This document shows, piece by piece, positions 41,275 to 52,555 of a stretch of DNA of 64,000 nucleotides; within the stretch, counting starts at the first letter, position 1, and every line of letters begins with the position of its first letter. Under the pieces are notes generated by a model that saw only the letters and a program-made list of their open reading frames with translations, was not told the DNA's origin and ran no database searches. The translations under genes and the position numbers were made by a program. Source of the DNA: Branchipolynoe longqiensis (Eukaryota; Annelida; Polychaeta; Phyllodocida; Polynoidae); NCBI GenBank assembly GCA_030323885.1, contig CM059203.1:1178001-1242000 (forward strand), given 5' to 3'.

Positions 41275-42230
41275 TTACATGGTGATGTACTATTGTGACT
41301 GTGTGAAGCCTTCAACCACTGTCACACCCCTCTCTATCTGGTGATGTACTATTGTGACAGTGTGAAGCCCTCAGCCACTGTCATACCTCTCTCTATCTGG
41401 TGATGTACTGTAGTGACAGTCCGAATCCCTTAGCCGCTGTCACACCTCTCTCTATCTGGTGATGTTCTGTAGTGACAGTAAATCCCTCAGCCACCGTCAC
41501 ACCTCTCTCTATCCGGTGATGTTCTGTAGTGACAGTGTGAATCCCTTAGCCACTGTCACACCTCTCTCTATCTGGTGATGTTCTGTAGTGACAGTAAATC
41601 CCTCAGCCACCGTCACACCACTCTCTATCTGGTGATGTACTGTAGTGACAGTCTGAAACCTTCAGCCACTGTCACACCTCTCTCTATCTGGTGATGTTCT
41701 GTAGTGCTAGTGTGAATCCCTGAGCCACTGTCACACCTCGCTCTATCTGGTGATGTTCTTTATTGACAGTGTGAATCCCTCAGCCACTGTCACACCTCTC
41801 TCTATCTGGTGATGTTCTTTATTGAGAGGGTGAATCCCTCAGTCACTGTCACACTTCGCTCTATCGGGTGATGTACTGTAGTGACAGTCCGAATCCCTCA
41901 GTCACTGTCACACCTCTCTCTCTCTATTGATGTACTGTTGTGATAGTCCGAACCCCTCAGTCACTGTCACACCTCGCTCTATCTGGTGATGTTCTTTATT
42001 GACAGTGTGAATCCCTCAGCCACTGTCACACCTCTCTCTATCTGGTGATGTTCTTTATTGACAGTGTGAATCGCTCAGCCACTGTCACACCTCGCTCTAT
42101 CTGATTATGAACTGTAGTGACAATCCGAATCCATCAGCCACTGTCGCACCTCTCTCCATCTGGTGATGTTCTTTATTGACAGTATGAATCCCTCAGCCAC
42201 TGTCACAAGTCTCTCTGTATGTAGTGACAT
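41275..42230. repeat. about 60-bp hairpin satellite, array 2, about 16 units
   Basis: Same unit and orientation as array 1 at 32300-33690 (GTGACAGT, AATCCCTCAGCCACTGTCAC, CTCTCTATCTGGTGATGT). It has its own variants, notably TTCTTTATTGACAGTGTG in the distal half, so the arrays have homogenised separately. Confidence 0.92.
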
Positions 42231-43151
42231 TGTGAAGTCCGCAGATTGCCAGGATAATTCAAATGAAGACTGCGCTATCAACAATATCCGGGAATTTACT
42301 ACAGATTTATGCCAGTGTAGTTAGCTAGGAATCATTGCCTTTATGGTAATTTACTCAAGCGAACAATAAGAAGAGGAGAGGATCGAATAAAAAAAAAAGA
42401 TTTATTGGAGAACATAACCTGTAGACAGATCGGGCATCAGAGTGTGGAGAGCATGATCGTTATCGTGTATCATGGTATCATGAACAATAAGAGTGGATAT
42501 CAATCTGAGCATATCAAGGCATCATAGGATAATAAGGAGCAATGTGTAATATCGAATCAAAGTCATCAAATCAGGAACATAACAATCAATTAGTGTAATA
42601 GGCAGTAATCATGTAAGTAAATCATGATTAGTCAACAAATAAATTAGTGCAATAACCAAATGGAGAAAATGAGTAGAGAGGCGAGACGAACATCAGACCT
42701 CAACCCCATGAGAATCGGAAGGGACAGTGGGTGAAGCGACTGTCTCGGTAAGCTGTAAGTGGGAAAGTGAGGGGAGGAAGGCGGCGAAGTGAGGAAAGTA
42801 GTGCATGTGAGAAAAATAGTGCGTGAGGCCACTTCGTAAATTATCTATGTTCACACGCCAACATACGTAATGTAGGTTTTTACTTAAACCGTAAATCAGC
42901 ATTTTATTCCCACAGGGCGCACTGGCCACATGATAAACGGCAGTGCCTCCTGGCGGAAGTTATGTCAGTTGTGCATGCAACCCACTGATCGTGAGGCATT
43001 CTGGGAGTTGGGGCAATGATCTACCGTCGTGTAGGGTTTGCTGGTTCTATTCATCTCAGAATTTCTTTTACAAAAGCAAATCTTGAAGGAAAATACCATC
43101 ATGCTTGGTGCTTTAAAATACCTTTGACTAACATTTTTATCATTTCTAGAA
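42231..43151. other. unassigned sequence, 920 bp
   Basis: One of the longest stretches here without a repeat call, with short CATCATGG/ATCAATA-type degenerate words at 42430-42620. No frame above 80 codons and no domain seen. It could hold noncoding exon or ancient repeat; nothing supports either. Confidence 0.45.
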
Positions 43152-43675
43152 AGTATCATGGAGATGATGAAATTGGGAAATATAATGCCTAGAGTTGGAA
43201 TCGAACCCACATCTCTTGGATTGCGGACCAGTGTTGTAACTATTACAGCACCTAGACTCACTGATGTCACCACCCTATCCACATCTACCTGTCTATGTGG
43301 CTCCTTGCTTAAGAGGTCAGTGCAGACTACCACACTCCTCCCCCAGGAAGTCTACGTCTTTTAAATGGTTTATGTCCATATGTCGTTTAAATGCTTACAC
43401 TTCCATATAAACAGGCAATGAACTTACAGCATATACAGGGTAGGTTCAACAACCATACAACACATAGGTTGTATAGGATCCTGGTCATGGTACCAGTCTC
43501 ATCGGGGTTATGACAATGGGAAATATTGTGCCAAGAGCAGGAATTGAACTCACGTCTTTTGCATTCTGGGCTAGTGTGCTAACCATTACACCACCTAGGC
43601 CCCTGATGCCAGCATTCTGTCCACACCTCCCTGTCTCTGCTGTTCCTTCCGTGAGCAGTCAGTGCTGACCACTAC
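43152..43675 (-). mobile_element. S2 two-headed element, long-linker form
   Basis: Inverted dimer. The first head (at 43595-43520) has B box GAGTTCAATTCC, the second (43250-43180) GGTTCGATTCC. The linker carries the extra segment TATGGACATAAACCATTTAA shared with the copy at 10683. Confidence 0.85.
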
Positions 43676-43699
43676 AAAAACACGTCATTGTTCTTAACC

Positions 43700-43955
43700 T
43701 TTACCCACCAACGTCCTTGATTTGCAGTTTGGGCTATTTTCTATTCCAACCAGTGGTCCACAGTTGTGGTATGTGCTGTCCTGTCTGTGGGAAAGTGCAT
43801 ATAAAAGACCCCCTAATTGCTTATTGGAAAGAGTAGCAGTAGTGCATTTCCTCCAAAGAAATATGTCAGAATGACCATATGTTTGGCATCCAATAGCCAA
43901 TGATACAAATCAATGTGCTCTAAAGGCGTCGTTAAATAAAACTAACTTTCTGAGA
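43700..43955 (+). mobile_element. S3 SINE, head truncated
   Basis: GATTTGCAGTTTGGGCTATT at 43719 through TGACCATATGTTTGGCATCC to the CTCTAAAGGCGTCGTTAAAT tail. About 30 bp around the GGTTCATCAAAGGC block are deleted. Confidence 0.85.
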
Positions 43956-44219
43956 ATGTTGATAACTGTGAAGGACGCCTAACTGGAAACACTTCCTAGA
44001 ACACTACTACTTTTCAAAAAGAAATTCTTCCCTTTGGTAATGGGCTTGTGTTTTGTTGGTTGAGCTTAGCATGCTTCTGTCATGTCTGTCCCCACGTGGA
44101 ATAGGCAGTGACATTTAGTAAAGTGATGAATGGGTTAAGCTTGTTTGCTAATTGATGGCATTCCCCGGGGTTCTAGGTGGTTCAAGCGGCCTCACCGCTC
44201 TGCTGTGTCGACCATGTGC

Positions 44220-45795
44220 AGGGTTATGTACACGACAGAGAACATAATCATCCATGTACACAATCTTATGCACCTTTATACCCACAATCATTCATTACAC
44301 GACAATGTACAAGATCATATACATGACAACGTGCATAATTATGGGTGCAATCATGTCTTCGATAGTATGTACATTCATGCCTACAATCATTTATGTACAT
44401 GACAATGTACACGATAATGTACATGACAATGTACATAATCATGGGTACAATCATGTACACAATCATGTGCACCTTCATGTCCACAATCATTCATGTACAT
44501 GGCAATGTACACGATAATGTACATGACAACGTGCATAATTATGGATGCAATCATGTCCGTGATCATATGTACCTTCATGCCCACAATCATTCATGTACGC
44601 GACAATGTACACAACAATGTGCATAATCATGGGTGCAATCATGTACACAATCGTGTGCACCATCATGTCCACAATTATTCATGTACACGGCAATGTATAT
44701 GATAATGTACACCACAACGTACATAATCATGGGTACAATCATGTACACAATCGTCTGTACCTTCATGTGGACAATGATTCATGTACCTGGCAATGTACAC
44801 AATAATGTACACGATGACATGCATAATCATGGGTGCAATCATGTACGCGATCATATGTACTTTCATGCCCACAATCATTCATGTACACGTCAATGTGCAT
44901 AATCATGGGCACAATCATGTACACAATCTTGTGCACCTACACGATCGTGTACACAACATCCTACATAATCATGGGTGCAATCATGTACACAATCGTGTGC
45001 ACCATCATGTCCACAATCATTCATGTACACGGCAATGTACATGATAATGTACACAACAACGTACATAATCATGGGTACAATCATGGGTACAATCATGCGT
45101 ACAATCATGTACACAATCGTCTGTGCCTTCATGTGGACAATGATTCATGTACTTGGCAATGTACACGATAATGTACACGATGACGTGCATAATCATGGGT
45201 GCAATCATGTACACAATCGTATGTCCTTTCATGCCCACAATCATTCATGTACATGACAATGTGCATAATCATGGGCACAATCATGTACACAATCTTGTGC
45301 ACCTACACGATCGTGTACACAACATCCTACATAATCAGGGGCACAATCATGTACACAATCTTGTGCACCTACACATTCATGTACACAACATCCTACATAA
45401 TCATGGGCACAATCATGTACACAATGGTGTGCACCATCATGTCCACAATCATTCATGTACACAGCAATGTACACGATAATGTACAAGATCATGTATACAC
45501 CATCCTACATAATCATGGGCGCAATCATGTACACAATTGTGTGCACCTTTGTGTCAACAATCAGTCATGTACATGACAATGTACATGATCATGTACACAA
45601 CATCCTACATAATCATGTGTACAATCATGTACACAATCATGAGCACCTTCGTGTCAACAATCAGTCATGTACATGGCAATGTACACAATCATGTACACAC
45701 CATCCTACATAATCATGGGTGCAATCATATACACAATCGTGTGCACCTTCATGTCAACAATCATTCATGTACACGACAATGTACATGGATAATGT
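44220..45795. repeat. about 100-bp higher-order array of 12-bp ACAATCATGTAC words
   Basis: Basic words ACAATCATGTAC, ACGACAATGTAC and CATAATCATGGG are organised in a larger unit of about 100 bp. For example, the ATCATGGGT block recurs near 44441, 44541, 44631, 44731 and 44831. From about 44930 a variant unit with CACCTACACGATCGTGTACA appears. Frames rich in His-Asn-Val are open in several registers on both strands and are not genes. Confidence 0.92.
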
Positions 45796-45799
45796 GGAT

Positions 45800-46065
45800 G
45801 GTCATGTTTTGTTTGTTTGTTGGGGCTTTACATTCTGGCAACATCTAAGGTCATATCATGGCAAGTTTATAAGTGCTGCCCCACTGGCCTGGCCGAGTCA
45901 CACCAATGACGTACAAAATTGATACTTGTCGCTATCTAGCCTGGCGCTTGGCATTACTAGGATAGGACGTGGACTGGTTAGCTCAGTATCAGGATAATGT
46001 AACTGGGTGGGATATCAGATCATGGGCCTGGTCTTCCAGTGGGGCAGCACTATAAAGTTGCCGAA
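45800..46065. mobile_element. S1 inverted-then-direct chimera
   Basis: 45812-45890 is an inverted S1 3' part (TTGGGGCTTTACATTCTGGC). It joins at about 45890 to a direct S1 body (GAGTCACACCAATGACGTAC to GCAGCACTATAAAGTTGCCG). The two pieces could be two copies or one copy rearranged during twin-priming-like retroposition. Confidence 0.7.
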
Positions 46066-46425
46066 AGCACTCTCTATTGAAGTAAGGTGTGTGTAATATT
46101 AACAGTTGCCAATATTCATTTTGCATGATTACACTTCAGATATGTCCTAAGTTAGTCATTTAAAAACAAAGTTATTTCTAATGGAACTAAGGTAGATTAT
46201 GGCGATCAACCTAATATGTCTATCTCAGAAAATGACAGAAACTCAAAACCATCGGCCTCGTGTGTGGAAGGAAGGTCGGAAGTTTGGTTCCCGGTCTAGT
46301 CAAACCAATGACTTATAAAATTGGTACATGTCACTTCCTTGCCTAGCACTCTGGATAGGGCAGTGGTACCCATCCTGATATGACCATAGATGTTGCTGGG
46401 ATGTAAGACCCCAAAACCAACCAAC
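46066..46425 (+). mobile_element. composite of K right half fused to S1b
   Basis: K-derived sequence (ATTCATTTTGCATGATTACA, GATCAACCTAATATGTCTAT, CTCAAAACCATCGG) joins directly to the S1b head (CCTCGTGTGTGGAAGG, then GTTCCCGGTCTAGTC). It ends in a shortened S1 with a GGGATGTAAGACCCC tail. The same junction occurs at 51311-51600. Confidence 0.8.
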
Positions 46426-46539
46426 CAGGCGCTACCGCAGCCCCCCCCTCTCCCTGACCCAGTTCTCCACCAGTCGTTGCTTTTAATAAACTGTAACAAG
46501 GTTTGTGGGCCGGGACTCTCTCCTTTGTGCCTGTTCTCT

Positions 46540-46865
46540 GTGGCAGAGTGGTGTTCTCTGTGGCAGAGTGGTTAGAGTGTCTGACTTTTGTCTAGGTTGG
46601 ACTCCTAATCTGAAGGTCGATGGTTCAATTCCTCGTACCCCCACCTCGGCAAATTTGGATTTCCACTGCTGTGTATAACTTACAGCGTCATCAAAGGCTG
46701 TTTGCTCTCATACCATGTGTATGTGGTGTGGGAGGTTAAAAATCCCTTGGGTCGTTAAAAGTGTAGGCTGGGGCGTTCTATCGACAAACTGTCTAATGGT
46801 GAAAACAAGTCTATTCAGACTTATCCAGGATAGGCAGTATAAATCTCCAAGAAAAAAAAAATATA
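46540..46865 (+). mobile_element. S4 SINE, second copy
   Basis: Head GTTCTCTGTGGCAGAGTGGT, then TAGAGTGTCTGACTTTTG, with B box GGTTCAATTCC. The body matches 16733-17045 in inverse orientation, with a poly-A end at 46849. Upstream, GTTCTCTGTGGCAGAGTG is duplicated (46533 and 46551). Confidence 0.85.
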
Positions 46866-47298
46866 TATATCTGTGCAAGTAGTAGTAGACAGTCTGTCTC
46901 CCTCTGGTTTTATATAAATAGTATTTATGGGGAAACAAGCTTACCTCGGTGTATGAGACATGAATGCAACTGATTGAACTTTACCTGCAAAGACACAGAA
47001 TGACAGCAGTTAGACAGAGTGTTGTAGAATGTGGTTATTAGATGGTTGGGAATGGTCATGGTTCAGTCGTGATTGACTACAAGTCTGCAGTATAATGCAA
47101 ACACATTGCTCCCAGTCGTGCATTTTCTTTGTCATCATCCCCCCACGGAAATAGCAAAGAAGCCACGATTTATAGGAACAATTTTACTTTAGTAATTTGA
47201 ATAATTATCTTCTCAGCGCCTGGCACTGGTTGGCCAGCAGTCTTACATTGCATGTTCAAGTATTATTTACACACGAGTTGAATATCAAGTTCAGCTGA
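46866..47298. other. unassigned sequence
   Basis: No repeat or gene recognised. Confidence 0.45.
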
Positions 47299-47652
47299 AG
47301 CTGCAAAGTCCGCTGAAAAAATAAAATTTTCAAAACCAAAACAATTATCTCCATTTGATTCTACATATTAATTATACTTAGATATTGATGCACTGGCTTA
47401 TTAAACATTTGTCGCCACATTGAATGGAATACTGCGGCAATTTAATGGATAATGTACTGCAGAAGCATATGATGTAAGAGTTTTGGTGTGCATGCCAAAA
47501 TTAACTTTGCATGGTTGCACTTAAAATATCTCAAAAGTTAGCCATTTAAAATGAACGTTACTTCGAACTACAGTAAGGTAGATTATAACGATCAACCTAA
47601 TATATTTATCTCAGAAAAAGACAGAAACTCAAAACCATCGGACTATGCAACT
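47299..47652 (+). mobile_element. K MITE, 354 bp, full length
   Basis: Left end AGCTGCAAAGTCCGCTG, right end inverted AGTTGCATAGTCCGATGG. TTAA at the right (47653-47656), CTGA at the left where TTAA is expected. No open frame. Confidence 0.88.
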
Positions 47653-47719
47653 TTAAATAATGTAAACAAGCATTAGCTGGTAGATGATGCAATACGTTAC
47701 ATCAAGGGGATCAGCGTGT

Positions 47720-47900
47720 GTCGCTTGTGTCTAGTGTAGCTTCAGTGGTAGCGGGTGTACTCTACCTAGGACAAATAGGAAACTATTATAGTAATAGTGT
47801 GGTAGTATGTAGGGTAATAGTCAGGATGCTAGCTCTGGAATGGCAATAAGGGTGGGTTCGAATCCCTCACTAGGCACAATTTTCCCTTTGGTTGAATTAG
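47720..47900 (+). mobile_element. diverged S2-related head
   Basis: A tRNA-like segment at about 47805-47880 with TAGGGTAATAGTCAGGATGC, a B box GGTTCGAATCC and the trailing TAGGCACAATTTTCCC that parallels the S2 hinge (TAGGCGCAATATTTCCC). The upstream leader is unlike other S2 copies. Confidence 0.55.
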
Positions 47901-48114
47901 TCTCCATGACAATAGTGACCTATTTATACCAGAGTGTTGTTGATGGCTCCAGTTGTGTATTAGTCTTATTTGAAGTCATTCATGCATGTCAAGGCTAGTC
48001 ATTTCTTAGTTATCTAATTTCTATTAGGGGGAGAGGGGTGAAGGGTCGGGGAGGAGACAAATGTGTGGGTGGGGGTGGGGGTGCAGGGGGGGGTAGTCAG
48101 GGACCCGACAGTGG

Positions 48115-48985
48115 AGCATGATTGTGTAATAACCATGTGTGTAAAGATGCATTTTGTAAGCATGACTTGTGTAAGAACCACTTGTGTAAGGTACAGTGTG
48201 TAAGCATGACTTGTGTAAGAACCATGTGTATAAAGGTGCATTGTGTATGCATGAGTTGTGTAAGAACCACTTCTGTAACGTGCATTGTGTAAGCATGAGT
48301 TGTATAAGAATCATATGTGTAAAAGTGCATTGTGTAAACATGACTCGTGTAAGAACCACTTGTGTAAAAGTGTATTGTGTAAACATGACTCATTAAGAAC
48401 CACTTGTGTAAAGTACATTGTTTAAACATGACGCGTGTAAGAACAGTGTGTGTAAAAGTGGATTGGGTAAACATGCCTCATGTAAGAACCATGTGTGTAA
48501 AGGTACATTGGGTAAACATGCCTCGTGAAAGAACCACTTGTGTAAAGTGCATTGTGTAAACATGATGTGTGTAAGAACAATGTGTGGAAAAGTGCATTGT
48601 GTAAAAATGTGTCATGTAAGAACCATGTGTGTAAAGGTGCATTATGTAAACATGCCTCGTGTAAGAACAATGTGTCTAAAGTGCTTTGTGTAAACATGAC
48701 TTGTGTAAGAACCATATGTGTAAAGGTGCATTGTGTAAACATGACTTGTGTAAGAATCATGTGTGTAAAGGTGCATTGTGTAAACATGAGCTGTGTAAGA
48801 ACCACTTGTTTACAGTGCATTGTGTAAACATGACTTGTGTAAGAACCATGTGTGTAAAGGTGCATTGTGTAAACATGAGCTGTGTAAGAACCACTTGTGT
48901 ACAGTGCATTGTGTAAACATGACTTGTGTAAGAACCATCTGTGTAAAGGTGCATTGTGTAAACATGACCCGTGTAAGCATGACGT
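48115..48985. repeat. 45-bp minisatellite, about 19 units
   Basis: Unit GTGCATTGTGTAAACATGAC, TTGTGTAAGAACCATGTGTG, TAAAG. A 45-bp period (15 codons) explains frames of over 100 codons on both strands. Distal units (48700-48960) are the most uniform. Confidence 0.93.
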
Positions 48986-49164
48986 CTGTGTCTGCGCTAT
49001 TTACGTGCATGCCCCCTGTGTGTGTGCAGACGCGAACCGTCACCAGGGTAACCCATGTGTGGTCACGTGTGCAAGTATGGAGGCGGAAATAACCGCAGCA
49101 CATCTCTGGTACTGGGCTGACAGTCGCTGTCTGCTCACACGCAGCACCGGAAACAGCCAACAAA

Positions 49165-50505
49165 CTGAAACATGCAGCGATATAACAAGACATGCAGTGA
49201 TATAACAAGACATGCAGTGATATCACAAGACATGCAGTGATATAGCTGAAACATGCAGTGATATAACCGAAACATGCAGTGATATAACAAGACATGCAGT
49301 GATATAACTGAAATATGCAGTAATATAACAAGACATGCAGTGATATAACTGAAACATGCAGTAATATAACAAGACATGCAGTTATATAACTGAAAGATGC
49401 AGTGATATAACCGAACCACACAGTAATATAACCGAAACATGCAGTGATATAACTGAAACAGGCAGTGATATAACTGAAACACACGGTGATGTAACAAGAC
49501 ATGCAGTGATATTACAAGACACACAGTGATATAGCGAAAACACGCAGTGATATAACCGAAACATGCAGTGATATAATGCAAACATGCAGTAATATAACAA
49601 TACATGCAGTGATATAACCGAAACATGCAGTGATATAACCGAAACACACAGTAATATAACCGAAACATGCAGTGATATAACTGAAACATGCAGTGATATA
49701 ACAAGACACGCAGTGATATAACAAGACATGCCGTAATATAACTGAAACATGCAGTGATATAACAAGATATGCAGTGATATAACAAGACATGCAGTAATAT
49801 AACTGAAACATGCAGTAATATAACTGAAAGATGCAGTTATATAACAAGACATGCAGTAATACATCTGAAACATGCTGTAATTTAACAAGACGCACAGTGA
49901 TATAACCAAAACACACAGCGATATAACCGCTACTCACAGTGATATAACCAAGTTACGCAGTTCTATATATGTGCAGTAATATAACCGATACATGGAAGTG
50001 TACATGTGTGCAGTAATATAACCGAACATGCAGTTCTACATATGTGTGTTAAAGCTGCATAGTCATTTCAAGCTTCAAATTTTCAAAAACAAAACAATTA
50101 TCTAGAATTGATTCTACATATCTAATATAGATACTGGTTCACTTATTAAGCCTTTGTTGGCACATAGAAAGGAATACTGAGGCAATTCAATAGAACCTGT
50201 TACTTCAGAATCCTATGGAGTCAGAGTTTTGGCAAGCTTCCCAAAACTAATCTTACATATTTGCGCTTCAAATATCTCAGAAGTTAGCCATTTAAAATAA
50301 AACTTACTTCAGACTAAAGTACGGTAGATTATAATCATCAACGCAGTATATTTATCTCAGAAAAATGACAGGAACTCAAAACCATCGGACTATGCAACTT
50401 TAATATAACTGAAACACAGGTTTACGCATGTGCAGTAATATACCTGAAACACAGTTCTACATATGTGTGTTAATATAACTGAAAAACACAGTTTTACATA
50501 TCTGC
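49165..50505. repeat. 20/21-bp minisatellite, about 45 units, interrupted by K
   Basis: Units ACATGCAGTGATATAACAAG and ACATGCAGTGATATAACTGA alternate. The array runs to 50048 and resumes at 50404 after the K insertion, ending with GTTCTACATATGTGTGTTAA variants. Frames reading as CYITACFSYITAC come from the repeat. Confidence 0.93.
50053..50399 (+). mobile_element. K MITE inserted in the 20-bp array
   Basis: The ends AGCTGCATAGTC and (inverted) AGTTGCATAGTCCGATGG are bordered by TTAA at 50049-50052 and 50400-50403. The array itself has the uninterrupted form GTGTGTTAATATAACTG at about 50465-50481, i.e. the empty site. This fixes TTAA as the target duplication. Confidence 0.95.
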
Positions 50506-50703
50506 AGATGGCACCACCTGGAGGGGAAGAGGGGAATTAAGAAGCTGCTTGAAAGCAGACCTCCTGCCCTCCAGGCTGCACCCCAGCCTCCAGTAACCCA
50601 AACTACCAAAGAACATATCAAAGGAGGTTACAGGAGTATTTGCAGCGAGTAGAACAAGTAAATAACAAAGCGGGAGAATTACATACATGAATAATATTTG
50701 CAT

Positions 50704-51210
50704 AAGGACTGTAGTAGTCTTCACTGATCTCTCAGGCAAGTAACCACATAGACAGGTAGGCGTGGGTAGTATGGTGATACCAGGGAGCCTAGGTGGTGTA
50801 ATGGTTAGCACACTGGCCTGGAATGCAAAGAGATGTGGTTTCGATTCCCACTCTAGGCGCAATATTTCCCATTTTCATCACCCCCCACAACACTGGTGCT
50901 GTGACCAGGATCCTGTACAAGCTATGCGCTGTATGGTTGTTGAACCTACCCTGTGTATGTATGTGTTAGTGGATTGCCTGTATGTATATATGTATGTAAT
51001 TGTAAGCATTAAAAGACTTACAATTCCAGGGGGACGAGTGTAGTAGTCTGCAGTGACCTCTCAGGCAAGTAACCACATGGACAGGTAGGCGTGGGTAGGA
51101 TGGTGATATCAGGGAGCCTAGGTGGTGTAAGGGTTAGCACACTGCAAAGAGATGTGGGTTCGAGTCCCGCTGTAAGTGCAATATTTCCCATTTTCATCAC
51201 CCCCGTGATA
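50704..51210 (+). mobile_element. S2 two-headed element
   Basis: Leader GTAGTAGTCTTCACTGATCT at 50711. First head at 50787-50860 (B box GGTTTCGATTCC), linker with GACCAGGATCCTGTACAAGC, leader again at 51039. The second head at 51115-51175 has lost about 12 bp (GGCCCGGAAT) before GCAAAGAGATGTGGGTTCGA. Confidence 0.88.
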
Positions 51211-51310
51211 GTACTTTATGCCTCACATAAACGAAAGACGTATTTGTATATATTTAATTGTTCGCTATGAAACTCTATTCTCATGACTTGATATGGCACT
51301 AGTGCCATTC

Positions 51311-51990
51311 GGCAGCACCAAAAGCGCTTTGTATTAAAGTAATGTGTTTGTAATATTGACAGTTGCCAATATTCATTTTGCATGATTACACTTCAAATAC
51401 ATCCTAAGTTAGTCATTTAAAAGCAAAATTATTTCTAATGGAACTGAAAAAGATTATGGCGATCAACCTAATATGTTTATCTAAAAAAAATGATAGAAAC
51501 TCAAAACCATCGGCCTCATGTGTGGAAGGTTGGAAGTTTTGTTCCCGGTCGAGTCAAACCAATGACTTATAAAATTGGTACTTGTCACTTCCTAGCCTAG
51601 CACTCTGCATTAATAGGCTAGGGCAGTGACTGGTTAGCTTAGTGTCAGGATAATGTGATTGAGTGGGATATCGTCATATAAGAGACCCCTTGCTGCTTAT
51701 TGGAAAGTAGCCTATGTGGCGGAAGTGGGTTTCCTCCAAAGAAATATGTCAGAATGACCATGTGTTCAACGTTCAATAGCTGATGATATGAAAATCAATG
51801 TGCTCTAGAGGCATCGTTAAATAAACAAGCTTTACTTTGAGTGGGACATCGGGTCACGGTGCTGGCAACCTGATTTCCAAGTGGGGCAGCACTATAAATC
51901 CATCATGAGTGCGCACTGTCATAAGTCGGTACCCATCCTGATATGACCTAAGATGTTGCTAGGATGTAAAACTCAAACAACCAACCAACC
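51311..51990 (+). mobile_element. K/S1b composite, second copy, with S3 inside
   Basis: The K part (51336-51513) and S1b join as at 46066, with CATCGGCCTCATGTGTGG at the junction. Here S1 is complete apart from the S3 insertion (51674-51838) and ends AAAACTCAAACAACCAACC. Confidence 0.85.
51674..51838 (+). mobile_element. S3 SINE fragment with 13-bp target duplication
   Basis: GAGTGGGATATCG (51661-51673) and GAGTGGGACATCG (51839-51851) border it; the duplicated sequence is S1. The S3 copy is 5'-truncated and keeps GCTTATTGGAAAGTAGCC to the CTAGAGGCATCGTTAAATAA tail. Confidence 0.92.
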
Positions 51991-52009
51991 AAACCCATCT
52001 GACTATACA

Positions 52010-52555
52010 ACGTTAAAACATACGCGGTCCTTGACGGTGGCCATTTTGTGAGAGCAGACAACAATAATAGACAAAGTTGCTTTTCCCTGCTGGCCGCGAG
52101 ATGTCGCCACTACCAACTTCCGGGAGGCTGATTCCCATATGTACTGCTGGGGATGTGTACACTCACTGCGGAGGCGTAGTAAGAAAGCCAATTCCATCAG
52201 ACCAGCCTACGTCTAATTTCACTCCACAGTAGCCGATGCTCTCATATAAATGAACACATTAGGATGTGACCTTGAGAATATGCAACATTAAACATACCCG
52301 GTCCTTGATGGCGGCCATTTTGGAGAGTAGACGACAATAATAGAGAAAGTTGCTTTTCCCCGCTGGCCGCTAGATGTAGCCACTACCAACTTCCGGGAGG
52401 CTGATTCCTGCATGTACTGCTGGGGATGTGTACACTCACTGCGGAGGGGTAGTAAGAAAGCCAATTCCATCAAACCAGCCTCCGCCTAATTTCACCCCAC
52501 AGTAGCCGATGCTCTCATATAAATGAACACATTAGGATGTGACCTTGAGAATGTG
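52010..52555. repeat. 270-bp tandem duplication, two copies
   Basis: Unit 1 (about 52015-52287) and unit 2 (52288-52555) share CGGTCCTTGA, GGCCATTTT, AGTTGCTTTTCCC, GCCACTACCAACTTCCGGGA and CATTAGGATGTGACCTTGAG. Each has a minus-strand frame of about 60 codons, but the copies differ mainly at amino-acid-changing positions and part frames at the end, so coding is unlikely. The next array (59-bp) starts at its right edge. Confidence 0.88.

Noticed and set aside
44254..45848. His/Asn-rich frames that could suggest a metal-binding repeat protein
   Set aside because: They come from the ATCATGTAC array, open in multiple frames on both strands, with no start context, splice sites or non-repeat domain.
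48810..49909. Minus-strand frames of 175-230 codons reading as YITACFSYITAC
   Set aside because: They are the 20/21-bp and 45-bp minisatellites read through; overlapping frames are open as well, and the register shifts with 20- and 21-bp units.
52010..52473. A conserved 60-residue protein in both copies of the 270-bp duplication
   Set aside because: Most differences change amino acids and the frames part at the end, which is not the pattern of a protein under selection.
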